64,000 nt of DNA from Mycolicibacterium iranicum (GCF_001650495.1 NZ_LWCS01000054.1:143342-207341), one strand, 5' to 3'. Numbered from the stretch's first letter, positions 1 to 8,413 are shown. Notes: generated by a model not told the origin, from the sequence alone. A program made the numbers and translations.

Positions 1-137
1 GCCGCCGAGATCGCGACCGTCAGCGGGACTGCGATGGCGGTCCTGATGGCCAGCAGGCGAAGTGCCGCGCGCAGGGGGCTTTTGGGCCGACTCGTGGGGA
101 CGTGGTCGAGGATGGCCGACGGTGTCAGCGTGTCCAT
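1..137 (-). CDS. ABC transporter permease, N-terminal fragment
   Basis: Only the first 45 codons are inside the window; the gene runs off the left edge. The ATG at 137 gives a peptide beginning MDTLTPSAILDHV, then a basic stretch and the start of a hydrophobic helix (LAIRTAIAVPLTVAISAA), as in inner-membrane permeases of the Dpp/Opp type. The start lies inside the 3' end of the substrate-binding gene (stop at 125-127), a 13-bp overlap that implies translational coupling. The permease function is inferred mainly from the neighbour; the fragment is too short to show family motifs. Confidence 0.6.
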   Translation of the reverse strand, partial: MDTLTPSAILDHVPTSRPKSPLRAALRLLAIRTAIAVPLTVAISA

Positions 138-1708
138 GCCTGCAGATTCCACCACGGACCCCATGAGACCCCGTGCGAGTGCGGTTCCATGATCGGGGCG
201 GTCTGTTGCCAGCCGAGGTCGCGGTAGCCGTAGGTGTGGTCGAGGAACGCGAGGAACACGTGCGACGGCTCAGCCGCATAGGTGGCCTGGATGTTGCGGT
301 AAAGCTCGTCCTTGGCGGGGCCGCTCGCGGATCGGCTTGCCTGCTCCAGCATTTCGTCGAGACCCGGGGCCGTGAAGTTGCCCGGGTTCGAGTACGGGGA
401 CGAGTCGGGCACCCGGGTGTGCAGAGTGTCGTAGACCTGCGAGTCGATGCTGTAAGGCGTGGATCCTCCACCGAGCACCACCGCTGAATCGCCGAAGCGG
501 GTGTCGATCTCGTCCCAGCTGGTGCCACGCGGGCGGATCTCGATACCGAGCGGCTTCATGGCGGCCGCAAACGCCACTGCGAGATCGCGCCGCAGCGTGT
601 CCTGGGCGTTGTACAGCAACTCGACTGTCGCTCGTGCGCCGGCCTTTTCGCGTACTCCGTCACCGCCGGCCCGCCAGCCCGCCTCGTCGAGCAGCGCCCG
701 TGCCCGGTCCATGTCGACCCGGTACTGCGCGTCGGCGTTGTAGGCGTCTCCATAGGCTTCCGCCACCGGGGTGCTGGCCGGGCGTCCATAACCGACGAGG
801 ACGTCGCGCACCAGGGCATCCCGGTCGATGCCGAGGTTCATCGCGAGCCGGGCTTTGACGTCGGCGGTGAACGGGTTTCCGGCGGGCAGTGCGATGCCGC
901 GCCAGTCCGCGGACTGCGCCGCGACGGTCTGCACGTCCTCGCTCTTGATCGAATCGATCAGGCGCGGAGGGAGATTCGTTCCATCGGCGCTCCCGGACAC
1001 CATGCTCTGAGCCCTGGCGTTGTCGTCGGGTGTGTAGGTGTACACCAGGCGCCTCACCTGCGCCTGTTCGCCCCAGTAGTCGTCGCGGGCGACGAGGACC
1101 GCCTGGTCGGGCCGCAGGCTTTCGAGTGTGTAGGGGCCCGTCCCGACGGGCTGGGTGTTGACCGCCCAGTCGGCCGCCGGTTTGTCCTCGATATTCTCCG
1201 ACGGCAGGATCCCCAGCAGCAGATAGGGTTTCGGGTCTGCCGCGGTGTTCAGCTCAACTGTCACGGCGTCGGGTCCGTCGGCGGTGATCGCCACGATGGG
1301 TGCCACCGAGGTGGAGATCTCGGACGCCACCTCGGGGTCGCGCACGGCAGCGTAGGTGGCGACCACATCTGCGGAGTCGAAGGCGCTGCCGTCGGAGAAC
1401 GCGACGCCGGTGCGCAGCGGTATTCGCCACCGGTTCGGTCCAGCCGGTTCGGGTTCCCGATCGGCGAGCGCCGGGGCGAGTGCGGGAACGACGGTGTCGG
1501 TGTCGGCACTGGGACGGTAGAGCCCGTCGTAGAAAGGAGACACGCCCGTCTCGCTGTAGCCGTTGACCGGGTTGTAGCCACCGAGCTCGTAGCCCTCGGC
1601 CAGCACGATCTGGTCAGTCGAGCCGCCGGCGCCGTCCTCTGCCGCGGAGGAGCATCCTGCGAGCAGCGCAACCGCCGCCCCGATCGCCACGCCAACTCGC
1701 CTTTTCAT
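125..1708 (-). CDS. peptide-type ABC transporter substrate-binding lipoprotein
   Basis: A family-5 extracellular solute-binding protein (DppA/OppA-like), 527 residues from the chosen ATG. It starts with a lipoprotein signal, MKRRVGVAIGAAVALLAGC, with lipobox LAGC. The mature part has features usual for the family: an early 'GLYRPSADTD' region, 'VAFSDGSAFDSADVVATY' and 'PVGTGPYTLES'. The longer reading with an in-frame ATG at 1726 would put six residues before the signal peptide and is less likely. It should bind oligopeptides or similar solutes outside the membrane and hand them to the permease encoded just downstream. A perfect inverted repeat covers its start codon, so expression may be controlled there. 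The ligand cannot be told from sequence. Confidence 0.85.
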   Translation of the reverse strand: MKRRVGVAIGAAVALLAGCSSAAEDGAGGSTDQIVLAEGYELGGYNPVNGYSETGVSPFYDGLYRPSADTDTVVPALAPALADREPEPAGPNRWRIPLRTGVAFSDGSAFDSADVVATYAAVRDPEVASEISTSVAPIVAITADGPDAVTVELNTAADPKPYLLLGILPSENIEDKPAADWAVNTQPVGTGPYTLESLRPDQAVLVARDDYWGEQAQVRRLVYTYTPDDNARAQSMVSGSADGTNLPPRLIDSIKSEDVQTVAAQSADWRGIALPAGNPFTADVKARLAMNLGIDRDALVRDVLVGYGRPASTPVAEAYGDAYNADAQYRVDMDRARALLDEAGWRAGGDGVREKAGARATVELLYNAQDTLRRDLAVAFAAAMKPLGIEIRPRGTSWDEIDTRFGDSAVVLGGGSTPYSIDSQVYDTLHTRVPDSSPYSNPGNFTAPGLDEMLEQASRSASGPAKDELYRNIQATYAAEPSHVFLAFLDHTYGYRDLGWQQTAPIMEPHSHGVSWGPWWNLQAWTR

Positions 1709-1729
1709 GTGTGTATGTGAACACATGAA
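1704..1729. promoter_or_regulatory. perfect dyad over the start codon of the binding-protein gene
   Basis: TTCATGTGT (1704-1712) and ACACATGAA (1721-1729) form a perfect 9-bp inverted repeat with an 8-bp spacer. The left arm contains the start codon of the substrate-binding lipoprotein (1706-1708, minus strand). A repressor bound here, or a hairpin in the mRNA, would hide the start. No regulator gene adjoins it in the window, so the binding protein is unknown. Confidence 0.5.
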
Positions 1730-1766
1730 GCGAGATGCGTCCAGTTACCTCACAGGATGGGTGGCG

Positions 1767-2201
1767 CTAGACGACGATCCAACCGAGGGCGAGGCTCGCA
1801 TACAGCGCTCCCGCGCCGAGCGCCGCCGCGAGCGGTGCCGACATCAGCGCCAAGGACATCGCCGCGATGTTCGGCCGCTCCTGCACCATCGCCGTCAGCA
1901 GACTGCCGACGATGCACGCCACGACGAAGACCAGCACCGCGAAGACCGGCATCGCCTTGTCGAGCGACTGGAACCACCAGTAGTAGAGGCCCGCCCCTGC
2001 GGCGGCGCCCGCCAGCCACATGCCGACGACGACCAAGAGGAATCGACCGCGGCCCACGAACTGCGGGATGCCGGGAACCACGATCGGCTGGGCGAACGGC
2101 TGCGGCGGCACCTCGCCGGCATAGGCCGGGTCGTCGATGACCGTCTGCGCGGCGAGGCTCCCGGTGAATTCCGGTGTGAACGACTGGGTTTGCTCAGACA
2201 C
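1767..2201 (-). CDS. small membrane protein of unknown function, 144 aa
   Basis: I do not recognise the family. The protein begins at a GTG (MSEQTQSFTPEF), has a roughly 50-residue Pro-rich cytoplasmic-looking N-terminus, then three hydrophobic segments at about residues 53-75, 84-104 and 114-143, ending with the last helix. The start overlaps the end of the upstream 92-residue membrane protein by 8 bp, so the two are almost certainly co-translated and may work together. There are no charged catalytic motifs, cysteine pairs or signal peptide. Confidence 0.7.
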   Translation of the reverse strand: MSEQTQSFTPEFTGSLAAQTVIDDPAYAGEVPPQPFAQPIVVPGIPQFVGRGRFLLVVVGMWLAGAAAGAGLYYWWFQSLDKAMPVFAVLVFVVACIVGSLLTAMVQERPNIAAMSLALMSAPLAAALGAGALYASLALGWIVV

Positions 2202-2472
2202 CGGAAGCCACCTGGATCGCGGTGAGCGCGCCGAACCAGCCCGGGCCGATCGCGAGAATCATGGCGCCGACGGCGGTCACCCACCGCCTGCCCGAGAACA
2301 GGATCATCGACACACCGATCACGCTGGGGACACCGATCACGACGCCGATCACGACGTCGGGTCGGACCGTCGCAGTGATTTCGACGGCGGCGATGAGCGC
2401 GGCCATCATGCCCAGAGCGACTCCGATGATCATCACTCCGGCGAGGACCGATGCTCGTGGCAACGGGATCAC
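2194..2472 (-). CDS. small membrane protein of unknown function, 92 aa
   Basis: A GTG-started 92-residue protein that is almost wholly hydrophobic: three segments, about residues 8-30 (VLAGVMIIGVALGMMAALIA), 40-58 and 67-88. It overlaps the following 144-residue membrane protein by 8 bp, which supports both as real. No family recognised. The GTG overlaps the stop of the degraded SRPBCC reading frame upstream as GTGA, so it may once have been coupled to that gene. Confidence 0.6.
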   Translation of the reverse strand: MIPLPRASVLAGVMIIGVALGMMAALIAAVEITATVRPDVVIGVVIGVPSVIGVSMILFSGRRWVTAVGAMILAIGPGWFGALTAIQVASGV

Positions 2473-2693
2473 GTGTCTGACGATAACGCCGCCAGCAGCC
2501 GTATTCCGAACGGCGCGCCGGGTTTTCGCGCGTGCGACGTCACAGCACGATCACGAGGCGGATCCGGGAATCCACCCAACAGCCGGTCAGCACGTTGCCC
2601 CCGCGTGCGGTCTACGTACTTTTTGTGATCGTCTTGTGTCCCTCGGGTTCTCCGCGGCAGTGTGTCTAGTGCGCGTTCAGGGCTCGTTCGGCC

Positions 2694-2798
2694 GCCTGGA
2701 TCTTCGGTGACGGTCGCCCAGTTCGTTGCGTCGGCTATCCAGTCGAAGACTTCCTCGACCGGTGCGGCGACAAACCGGCGCGTGCTGACCCTCTGCAT
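2694..2798 (-). pseudogene. truncated SRPBCC (polyketide cyclase-like) gene remnant
   Basis: From the ATG at 2798 the frame reads MQRVSTRRFVAAPVEEVFDW then IADATNWATVTEDPG, a clear SRPBCC amino-terminus (substrate-facing beta strand and first helices). After about 35 residues the similarity ends, and the rest of the frame (to 2469) is Arg/Pro-rich with no SRPBCC character. A normal family member has 140-160 residues. Most of 2473-2693 looks like degraded or intergenic DNA: other frames carry stops, an AAAAAGTACGTAGA stretch is present, and I see no other gene. It lies 28 bp behind DUF779 and could be the relic of a last operon gene. Confidence 0.4.
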
Positions 2799-2826
2799 TC
2801 GAACACGTATCGCGCCGGCGATCGGG

Positions 2827-3312
2827 CTACCGCTGAGGAATCGCGCAGGCGTCGACGGCATCGGCGACGACGTGCGTACCGTTCGCCTCCGGTCGTTCGC
2901 CGCGCTCGTAACCCGCCCCGGTCACCGGAGGCGCAGCGTCCAAGGCCCGGTTCTCGTCGTCGGTGAATGCCCGGCCGCGGGAGAGGAACCGCTTGCCCTC
3001 CGGCGATTCCAGGCTGAAGCCGCCACCGCGGCCGGGCACCACGTCGATCACCAGCTGCGTGTGCTTCCAGGTGTCGAACTGCGGTCCTGAGATCCACACC
3101 GGCACGCCGTCGCCGACATCAAGGACGGCGAGCAGCACATCGCGGTCCCCGACGAGGAAGTCGCCGTCGGGGTAACACATCGGGGACGACCCGTCACAGC
3201 AGCCGCCGGACTGATGGAACATCAACTTTCCGTGCCGCTCCTGCAGCGTGCGCAACAGCTCCGCGGCGTCCTCGGTCACCAGTGCCCGGTTGGGTGCATC
3301 CATGTCAGCCAT
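2827..3312 (-). CDS. DUF779 family protein
   Basis: A 161-residue protein with the DUF779 signature, including HQSGGCCDGSSPMC near residue 35 (a Cys cluster that could bind metal) and WISGPQFDTWKHTQLVIDVV in the middle. DUF779 genes commonly sit beside aldehyde dehydrogenase or alcohol-oxidation genes, but their biochemical role is not established. The ATG at 3312 overlaps the stop of the GAF regulator by 8 bp; a second ATG three codons later (3303) is also possible. It is the last intact gene of the butanediol/acetoin-like operon. A tail of about 30 residues after the conserved region is poorly conserved-looking. Confidence 0.85.
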   Translation of the reverse strand: MADMDAPNRALVTEDAAELLRTLQERHGKLMFHQSGGCCDGSSPMCYPDGDFLVGDRDVLLAVLDVGDGVPVWISGPQFDTWKHTQLVIDVVPGRGGGFSLESPEGKRFLSRGRAFTDDENRALDAAPPVTGAGYERGERPEANGTHVVADAVDACAIPQR

Positions 3313-4591
3313 TCTCCCTTGCTGCGCGAATCGCGGGTGCCGTCGACGGCGGCAGCAGCAACCGCCGGTCGGCCGGATGGCAGACGGACAGCTCGACACC
3401 GCCGGAGAACCGGTAGGGCTGCGCGGCAAGCAGTCCGGTGAACTGCTTGCGCAGCCGCGACATCTCGGCGCGCACCGTCACCACCCGGGACCGGTCGCCA
3501 TAGAGATCCTCAGCCAGCTGCGGCGCCGACCGACCCTGCGGTGAAAGGGCAAGGGCACAAAGGATTTCCGCGTGACGCAGAGACAGGTCGTGCCGCCAGC
3601 TGCCGAACTCCCCCGCCATCAGCAGCGAGGGCCGGTCCGGATCGCGTAGATCCAGCGTCACCTGGGACGCCGCGCTGTGACCGGAATCCTCGTCCGGCGC
3701 CAGCCGGACCAGCCATCCCCCGGGCAGCGGCTCGACGGCACACATGCCCAGCGTCGCCAGCCACACCCGTCCCGGCCCCATCTGCTCGGGCAACAAGATC
3801 CGGTTGTGCAGCGGCATCGCGTCGACCGCTGCCACCCAGCCCTCGGTGTCGACGGCCAGTGCCGGGCTGCCCATCCGCGCCAGGATCGGCGCAGCGAGGG
3901 CCCGCAGCCGGTTCAACAAGCGGTCGTGTTCCTGGCGCAGGTGAGACTCGGCCAGGCGAGCGACCGCATCGACGAGGGCGATGGTGGTCGGGTGCACGGT
4001 GGCCGCCGGGCCCGAGACGTCGACGACGCCGATCACCTGACCGGTGCGCGGATCCCGGATCGGAGCGCCGGCACAGGTCCACGGGTGGTGGCTGCGCAGG
4101 AAATGCTCGGCGGAGAACACCTGCACGGCCCGTTGGGACACCAGCGCCGTGCCGATGGCGTTGGTGCCGACCGACCCTTCACCCCAGTCGGCGCCTTCCA
4201 CGAACCCGAGCCGGTCGGCGTTGCTCAACACCGCGGGCGACCCGGAGCGCCACAGCACCCGGCCCGAGGCGTCGGCCACGACGAGAATGTTCTCGCCTTC
4301 GGCGACCAGCGATTCCAGGCCGTGCGATATCTCGTCCAGTACATCCATCAGCCCTGACGAGCGCCGCAGCATCTCCACCGCACCCGCCTCGACCACCGGC
4401 TGGGCTACGTCATCTGGACCGACGCCGTTGGCCATCATCCGACGCCACGAGTCGCCGATGACCTCTCGCGGCCGCGCAGGCGCACGGTGGCCCGCCATCG
4501 TCGCGTCGTAGACAGCCGACATCAGCCGCGCGTAGCTGCGCGGATCCTCCCCGACGGCGACGGCGGGCTCAGGCACCGGTGAAACCTGCAT
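3305..4591 (-). CDS. AcoR-like GAF-domain transcriptional regulator
   Basis: A 428-residue regulator. Residues about 30-60 (VIGDSWRRMMANGVGPDDV) match the N-terminal signature of acetoin-type activators. A GAF sensor follows (about 75-235) with GSVGTNAIGTAL and WTCAGAPIRDPRTGQVIGV. The C-terminus (about 340-400: LRHAEILCALALSPQGRSA, then LYGDRSRVVTVRAEMSRLRK) looks like a winged-helix DNA-binding region. There is no AAA+ sigma-54 interaction module, as expected in mycobacteria, which lack sigma-54. The ATG at 4591 starts 23 bp after the SDR stop; a longer in-frame opening upstream runs through the SDR gene and is rejected. It probably senses a small ketone or diol and acts at the nested TTGCA repeats upstream of the operon. 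Confidence 0.85.
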   Translation of the reverse strand: MQVSPVPEPAVAVGEDPRSYARLMSAVYDATMAGHRAPARPREVIGDSWRRMMANGVGPDDVAQPVVEAGAVEMLRRSSGLMDVLDEISHGLESLVAEGENILVVADASGRVLWRSGSPAVLSNADRLGFVEGADWGEGSVGTNAIGTALVSQRAVQVFSAEHFLRSHHPWTCAGAPIRDPRTGQVIGVVDVSGPAATVHPTTIALVDAVARLAESHLRQEHDRLLNRLRALAAPILARMGSPALAVDTEGWVAAVDAMPLHNRILLPEQMGPGRVWLATLGMCAVEPLPGGWLVRLAPDEDSGHSAASQVTLDLRDPDRPSLLMAGEFGSWRHDLSLRHAEILCALALSPQGRSAPQLAEDLYGDRSRVVTVRAEMSRLRKQFTGLLAAQPYRFSGGVELSVCHPADRRLLLPPSTAPAIRAARENG

Positions 4592-4614
4592 TGACACCCA
4601 GTGTGCTCCCCATC

Positions 4615-5409
4615 TCAGCGGTAGACCAGGCCGCCGTCGATCAGGCCGGACTGCCCGGTCATGTAGTCGGCGTCCGGGCCGGCCAGGTAGGAGACGAAGC
4701 CGGCCACGTCGTCCGGTGTCTCCGCGCGACCGAGCGCGATGCCGCCGACGAACTTGTCGTACGTCTCGCCTTCGGCGGCGCCGGTCAGCTCGGCGAACCG
4801 CTTGTCGATCTCGACCCACATGTCGGTGCCGACCACGCCGGGGCAGTACGCGTTGACGGTGATTGCGTCGACGGCGTGCTCCTTGGCGGCGGCCTGCGTC
4901 AGAGCCCGGACGGCGAACTTGGACGCGCTGTAGGGGCCGAGCATGGCGAATCCGTCGTGCCCGGCGATCGACGACGCATTGATGATCCTGCTGATCTTTC
5001 CTTGTTCTTTGTTCTTCAACTGCTCGAACTTGGCGACCGCGGCTTGGATCCCCCACAGCACACCGTTGATGTTGATCGCCCATAGCTTCTCGACCTGCGC
5101 GGGCGTCACGTCTTCGATCGGTCCCACCAGCGCGATGCCGGCGTTGTTCACCATGATGTCGAATCCGCCCAAGGCGGACGCGGCGTGCTCCACAGCAGCG
5201 AACACCTGATCGCGGTCGCTCACATCGGCGACGAATGTGGTTGACTTCGAACCGATCTCGGCGATTTCCGCCGCGACATCATCGAGGCCTTCTGGCCGGA
5301 CGTCGACGAGGGCGACGTCTGCGCCGTCCCGCGCGAGCCGGAGCGCGATGCCCCGTCCGATCCCTTTGGCCGCACCGGTGACCAGTGCCACCTTGCCCTG
5401 CAGTGTCAT
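4615..5409 (-). CDS. SDR oxidoreductase, acetoin/diacetyl reductase-like
   Basis: A 264-residue classical short-chain dehydrogenase. Cofactor motif TGAAKGIGRGIA at the N-terminus, an Asp after beta-2 (VALVDVRPE) that favours NAD(H), NNAG near residue 88, catalytic Ser in NASSIAG and YSASK for Tyr/Lys. Overall it resembles (S)-acetoin-forming diacetyl reductase/butanediol dehydrogenase (BudC type). Its ATG overlaps the stop of the upstream MDR gene as ATGA. With an MDR butanediol-dehydrogenase-like partner and an AcoR-like regulator next to it, reversible diol/ketol oxidation is a reasonable inference; the actual substrate is unproven. Confidence 0.82.
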   Translation of the reverse strand: MTLQGKVALVTGAAKGIGRGIALRLARDGADVALVDVRPEGLDDVAAEIAEIGSKSTTFVADVSDRDQVFAAVEHAASALGGFDIMVNNAGIALVGPIEDVTPAQVEKLWAININGVLWGIQAAVAKFEQLKNKEQGKISRIINASSIAGHDGFAMLGPYSASKFAVRALTQAAAKEHAVDAITVNAYCPGVVGTDMWVEIDKRFAELTGAAEGETYDKFVGGIALGRAETPDDVAGFVSYLAGPDADYMTGQSGLIDGGLVYR

Positions 5410-6461
5410 TCGCCTTCTCCGTTCGGGTCGACGAGAACCTTCATCTTCTTACCGGCGTGCAGCGCCTCGAACCCCTCCTCGACCACGTCATCGAGCGGAA
5501 TCCGGGTCACCCACCCCGTGGTGTCGTACCTGCCGTCAGCCATCAGCGCGATCACGGCCTCGAAGTCGGCGCCGGTGTAGCACAGGGAGCCCTGAATCCT
5601 GGACTCGTTCATCACGAGGTTCAGAAGTGGTGTCTCCAAGGGCTTTTCGTAAATGGCCACGCTGATCATCGGTTTGCGCGAGCCGACGCAGGCCAGCGCA
5701 TCGGCGATGGCGGGGGCCACGCCTGCCGCATCGAACACGGCATCGGCACCCTCGCCGTCGGTGTGGTCGGCAATGAAGGCGGGCACGTCCACACCGGCGG
5801 GATCCAGCGTTTGGGCTCCGAGCGCTTCGATGGCGGCGCGCCGCGTCGGCGACGGCTCGACGACGAAGACATCGTTGAGTCCCTTGCCGCGCAATGCAAA
5901 CCACAGGCCGATGCCGATCGGGCCCGCGCCGAACACCATCGCAGTGTCACCGGACGTCACGTCACCGAGGGTGGCGGCGTGGTAGGCGACGGACATCGGT
6001 TCGACCAGAGCGCCGAGTTCCAATGAGACGGTGTCGGGCAGCTTGTGCAGCATGCTCGTGGGAACCACGGTGAACTCCGCCATTCCACCGTCGGACATCA
6101 GCCCGTGAAAGCCGATCTGCTGGCAGACGTTGTAGTTGCCGGCGCGGCACGGCACGCAGTGGTCGCATTTGTAGATGGGTTCGACGGCCACGCGGTCCCC
6201 CTCGCTCCATCCCGTGACGCCGTCACCGACGGCGGTGATCGTGCCGGAGAACTCGTGGCCCATCGTCAGCGGCAGCTGAGCACCGGTCAGCGGATGCGGT
6301 GAGGTCGGCACGAAGATCGGGCCGGCGTAGAACTCGTGCAGGTCCGTCCCGCAGATGCCGTTGAACCCGACCTTGAGCTTCACGGTTCCGGGACCCGGGT
6401 CCGGTTCGGCGACGTCGTCGACTTCGAGCTTGTTCGGTCCGTAGTACACAGCTGCTCTCAT
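5406..6461 (-). CDS. zinc-dependent 2,3-butanediol dehydrogenase-like MDR
   Basis: A 351-residue medium-chain dehydrogenase with both zinc sites: catalytic residues in GICGTDLHE (about 40) and GHEFSG (about 72), and the structural four-Cys loop CDHCVPCRAGNYNVC. The Rossmann motif is VFGAGPIGIG and the acidic residue after it suggests NAD(H). It is closest in feel to (R,R)-butanediol dehydrogenase. The ATG at 6461 is chosen because an in-frame ATG 30 codons upstream would run across the operator region. It is the first gene of a minus-strand operon (MDR, SDR, GAF regulator, DUF779). Confidence 0.85.
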   Translation of the reverse strand: MRAAVYYGPNKLEVDDVAEPDPGPGTVKLKVGFNGICGTDLHEFYAGPIFVPTSPHPLTGAQLPLTMGHEFSGTITAVGDGVTGWSEGDRVAVEPIYKCDHCVPCRAGNYNVCQQIGFHGLMSDGGMAEFTVVPTSMLHKLPDTVSLELGALVEPMSVAYHAATLGDVTSGDTAMVFGAGPIGIGLWFALRGKGLNDVFVVEPSPTRRAAIEALGAQTLDPAGVDVPAFIADHTDGEGADAVFDAAGVAPAIADALACVGSRKPMISVAIYEKPLETPLLNLVMNESRIQGSLCYTGADFEAVIALMADGRYDTTGWVTRIPLDDVVEEGFEALHAGKKMKVLVDPNGEGE

Positions 6462-6496
6462 GCCGATATTCCTATGTGACGACCGACACACCGCGA

Positions 6497-6546
6497 AAGA
6501 GTTGCAGAGGGTTGCAGCGTGCCTCGTGCAACGGTTCGCAACTCTT
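6497..6546. promoter_or_regulatory. nested inverted repeats, probable operator of the GAF regulator
   Basis: Between the divergent MDR and monooxygenase genes two inverted repeats are nested: outer AAGAGTTGC (6497-6505) with GCAACTCTT (6538-6546), 9 bp perfect; inner GTTGCA (6511-6516) with TGCAAC (6527-6532). The result is four GTTGC/GCAAC half-sites within 50 bp. Binding sites built from such repeats are known for AcoR-type GAF regulators. The site lies 35 bp from each start codon, so it could control both directions. Confidence 0.7.
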
Positions 6547-6580
6547 GCCAATCCCTGCGGCGGGGTGTGGTCTGGCTCAC

Positions 6581-8413
6581 ATGACTTCCACTCTCGACCC
6601 GCAGACCACCACCGATCTCACTCCGCAGCAGCGCATCGACGCCTGGCTCGCCGACTTCGAGGCGGCATTGGCCGTCCGCGACATCGAGCGCGTCGTCGGT
6701 ATGTTCGCCGTCGACAGCTTCTGGCGCGATCTGGTGTCGTTCACCTGGAACATCAAGACTCTCGAAGGCCGCGAGCAGATCGCCGCCATGCTGGGTGCGC
6801 GGCTGGCCGAGACCGGCCCGTCGGGCTTTCGCACACGCGAAGCCCCGACGCAGGATGGCGACGTCACGTCGGCGTTCATCGAGTTCGAGACGGCCGCCGG
6901 CTGCGGCGTCGGGCATCTGAGGCTGCGTAGCGAAGACGGCGCCGACCAAGCGTGGACGCTGCTGACCGCGCTGCAGGAGCTCAAAGGCCACGAGGAACGC
7001 AAAGGCGCCAATCGCGTGCTCGGCGCGGTGCACGGCGACGATCCCGATCCACGGTCGTGGGCGGAGAAGAAGGCCGCCGAGGACGCCGAACTGGGCCGGA
7101 CGGTTCAGCCGTACGTGTTGGTGATCGGCGGCGGCCAGGGGGGTATCGCGCTCGGGGCGCGGCTGCGCCAGCTCGGCGTGCCGGCGATCGTCGTCGACAA
7201 GCACGAGCGACCCGGGGACCAGTGGCGTAAACGCTACAAGTCGCTGTGCCTGCACGACCCGGTCTGGTACGACCACCTGCCGTATCTGCCGTTCCCGCAG
7301 AACTGGCCCGTGTTCGCACCGAAGGACAAGATCGGCGACTGGCTGGAGTTCTACACCCGCGTGATGGAGGTGCCGTACTGGTCGAAGACGACGTGCTTAT
7401 CCGCTGTGTTCGATGAGGAGTCTCAGACCTGGACCGTCGAGGTGGACCGCGACGGTGAGCGCCTGACCCTGAAGCCGACGCAGCTGGTGCTGGCGACCGG
7501 GATGTCGGGCAAGCCGAACGTCCCGACGCTGCCCGGCCAGGACGTCTTCCGCGGCGATCAGCACCACTCAAGCGCCCACCCGGGCCCCGACAGGTACGTC
7601 GGCCGCAAGGCTGTCGTGATCGGCTCGAACAACTCGGCCCACGACATCTGCAAGGCGCTCTATGAGAACGGCGTCGACGTGACGATGGTGCAGCGCTCCT
7701 CGACGCACATCGTCAAGTCCGACACCCTGATGGACATCGGCCTCGGCGATCTCTATTCCGAGCGCGCCGTGGCGGCGGGGATGACCACCGAGAAGGCCGA
7801 CCTCACGTTCGCGTCGCTGCCCTACCGCATCATGCATGAGTTCCAGATCCCGCTGTATGACCAGATGCGGGAACGCGACAGGGATTTCTACGACCGGCTG
7901 GAAGCTGCGGGCTTCGAATTGGACTGGGGTGCAGATGGTTCGGGCCTCTTCATGAAGTATCTGCGGCGCGGCTCGGGCTACTACATCGACGTCGGCGCGT
8001 GTGACATGGTCGCCGACGGCAGGATCAAGCTGGCACACGGCCAGGTCGACCACCTGACCGAGAACTCCGTGGTTCTCTCAGACGGCACCGAGCTGCCCGC
8101 CGACGTCGTCGTCTACGCCACCGGATACGGCTCGATGAACGGTTGGGCCGCGGACCTGATCGGCCAGGACGTGGCCGACAAGGTCGGCAAGGTGTGGGGC
8201 CTGGGCAGCGACACCCCCAAAGATCCCGGCCCGTGGGAGGGCGAGCAGCGCAACATGTGGAAGCCCACCCAGCAGCCCAACCTGTGGTTCCACGGCGGCA
8301 ACCTGCACCAGTCCCGCCACTACTCGCTGTATCTGGCTTTGCAGCTCAAGGCACGTCACGAGGGCATGGCCACCCCGGTGTACGGGTTGCAGGAGGTCCA
8401 TCACCTGAGCTGA
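6581..8413 (+). CDS. flavin-containing monooxygenase with NTF2-like N-terminus
   Basis: A 610-residue flavoprotein. Residues about 15-140 form an NTF2-like domain (ADFEAALAVRDIERVVGMF). The FAD motif VIGGGQGGIALGARL follows at about 175, then WRKRYKSLCLHDPVWYDHLP, FRGDQHHSSAHPG (a class-B/YUCCA-like fingerprint) and a second dinucleotide motif VIGSNNSAHDICKAL for NADPH; ATGYGS lies near the C-terminus. It should oxygenate a ketone or heteroatom substrate using FAD and NADPH. It is divergent from the butanediol-type operon and shares its control region, so it may act on a related ketone. The ATG at 6581 is preferred because upstream codons fall inside the operator. Confidence 0.85.
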   Translation: MTSTLDPQTTTDLTPQQRIDAWLADFEAALAVRDIERVVGMFAVDSFWRDLVSFTWNIKTLEGREQIAAMLGARLAETGPSGFRTREAPTQDGDVTSAFIEFETAAGCGVGHLRLRSEDGADQAWTLLTALQELKGHEERKGANRVLGAVHGDDPDPRSWAEKKAAEDAELGRTVQPYVLVIGGGQGGIALGARLRQLGVPAIVVDKHERPGDQWRKRYKSLCLHDPVWYDHLPYLPFPQNWPVFAPKDKIGDWLEFYTRVMEVPYWSKTTCLSAVFDEESQTWTVEVDRDGERLTLKPTQLVLATGMSGKPNVPTLPGQDVFRGDQHHSSAHPGPDRYVGRKAVVIGSNNSAHDICKALYENGVDVTMVQRSSTHIVKSDTLMDIGLGDLYSERAVAAGMTTEKADLTFASLPYRIMHEFQIPLYDQMRERDRDFYDRLEAAGFELDWGADGSGLFMKYLRRGSGYYIDVGACDMVADGRIKLAHGQVDHLTENSVVLSDGTELPADVVVYATGYGSMNGWAADLIGQDVADKVGKVWGLGSDTPKDPGPWEGEQRNMWKPTQQPNLWFHGGNLHQSRHYSLYLALQLKARHEGMATPVYGLQEVHHLS

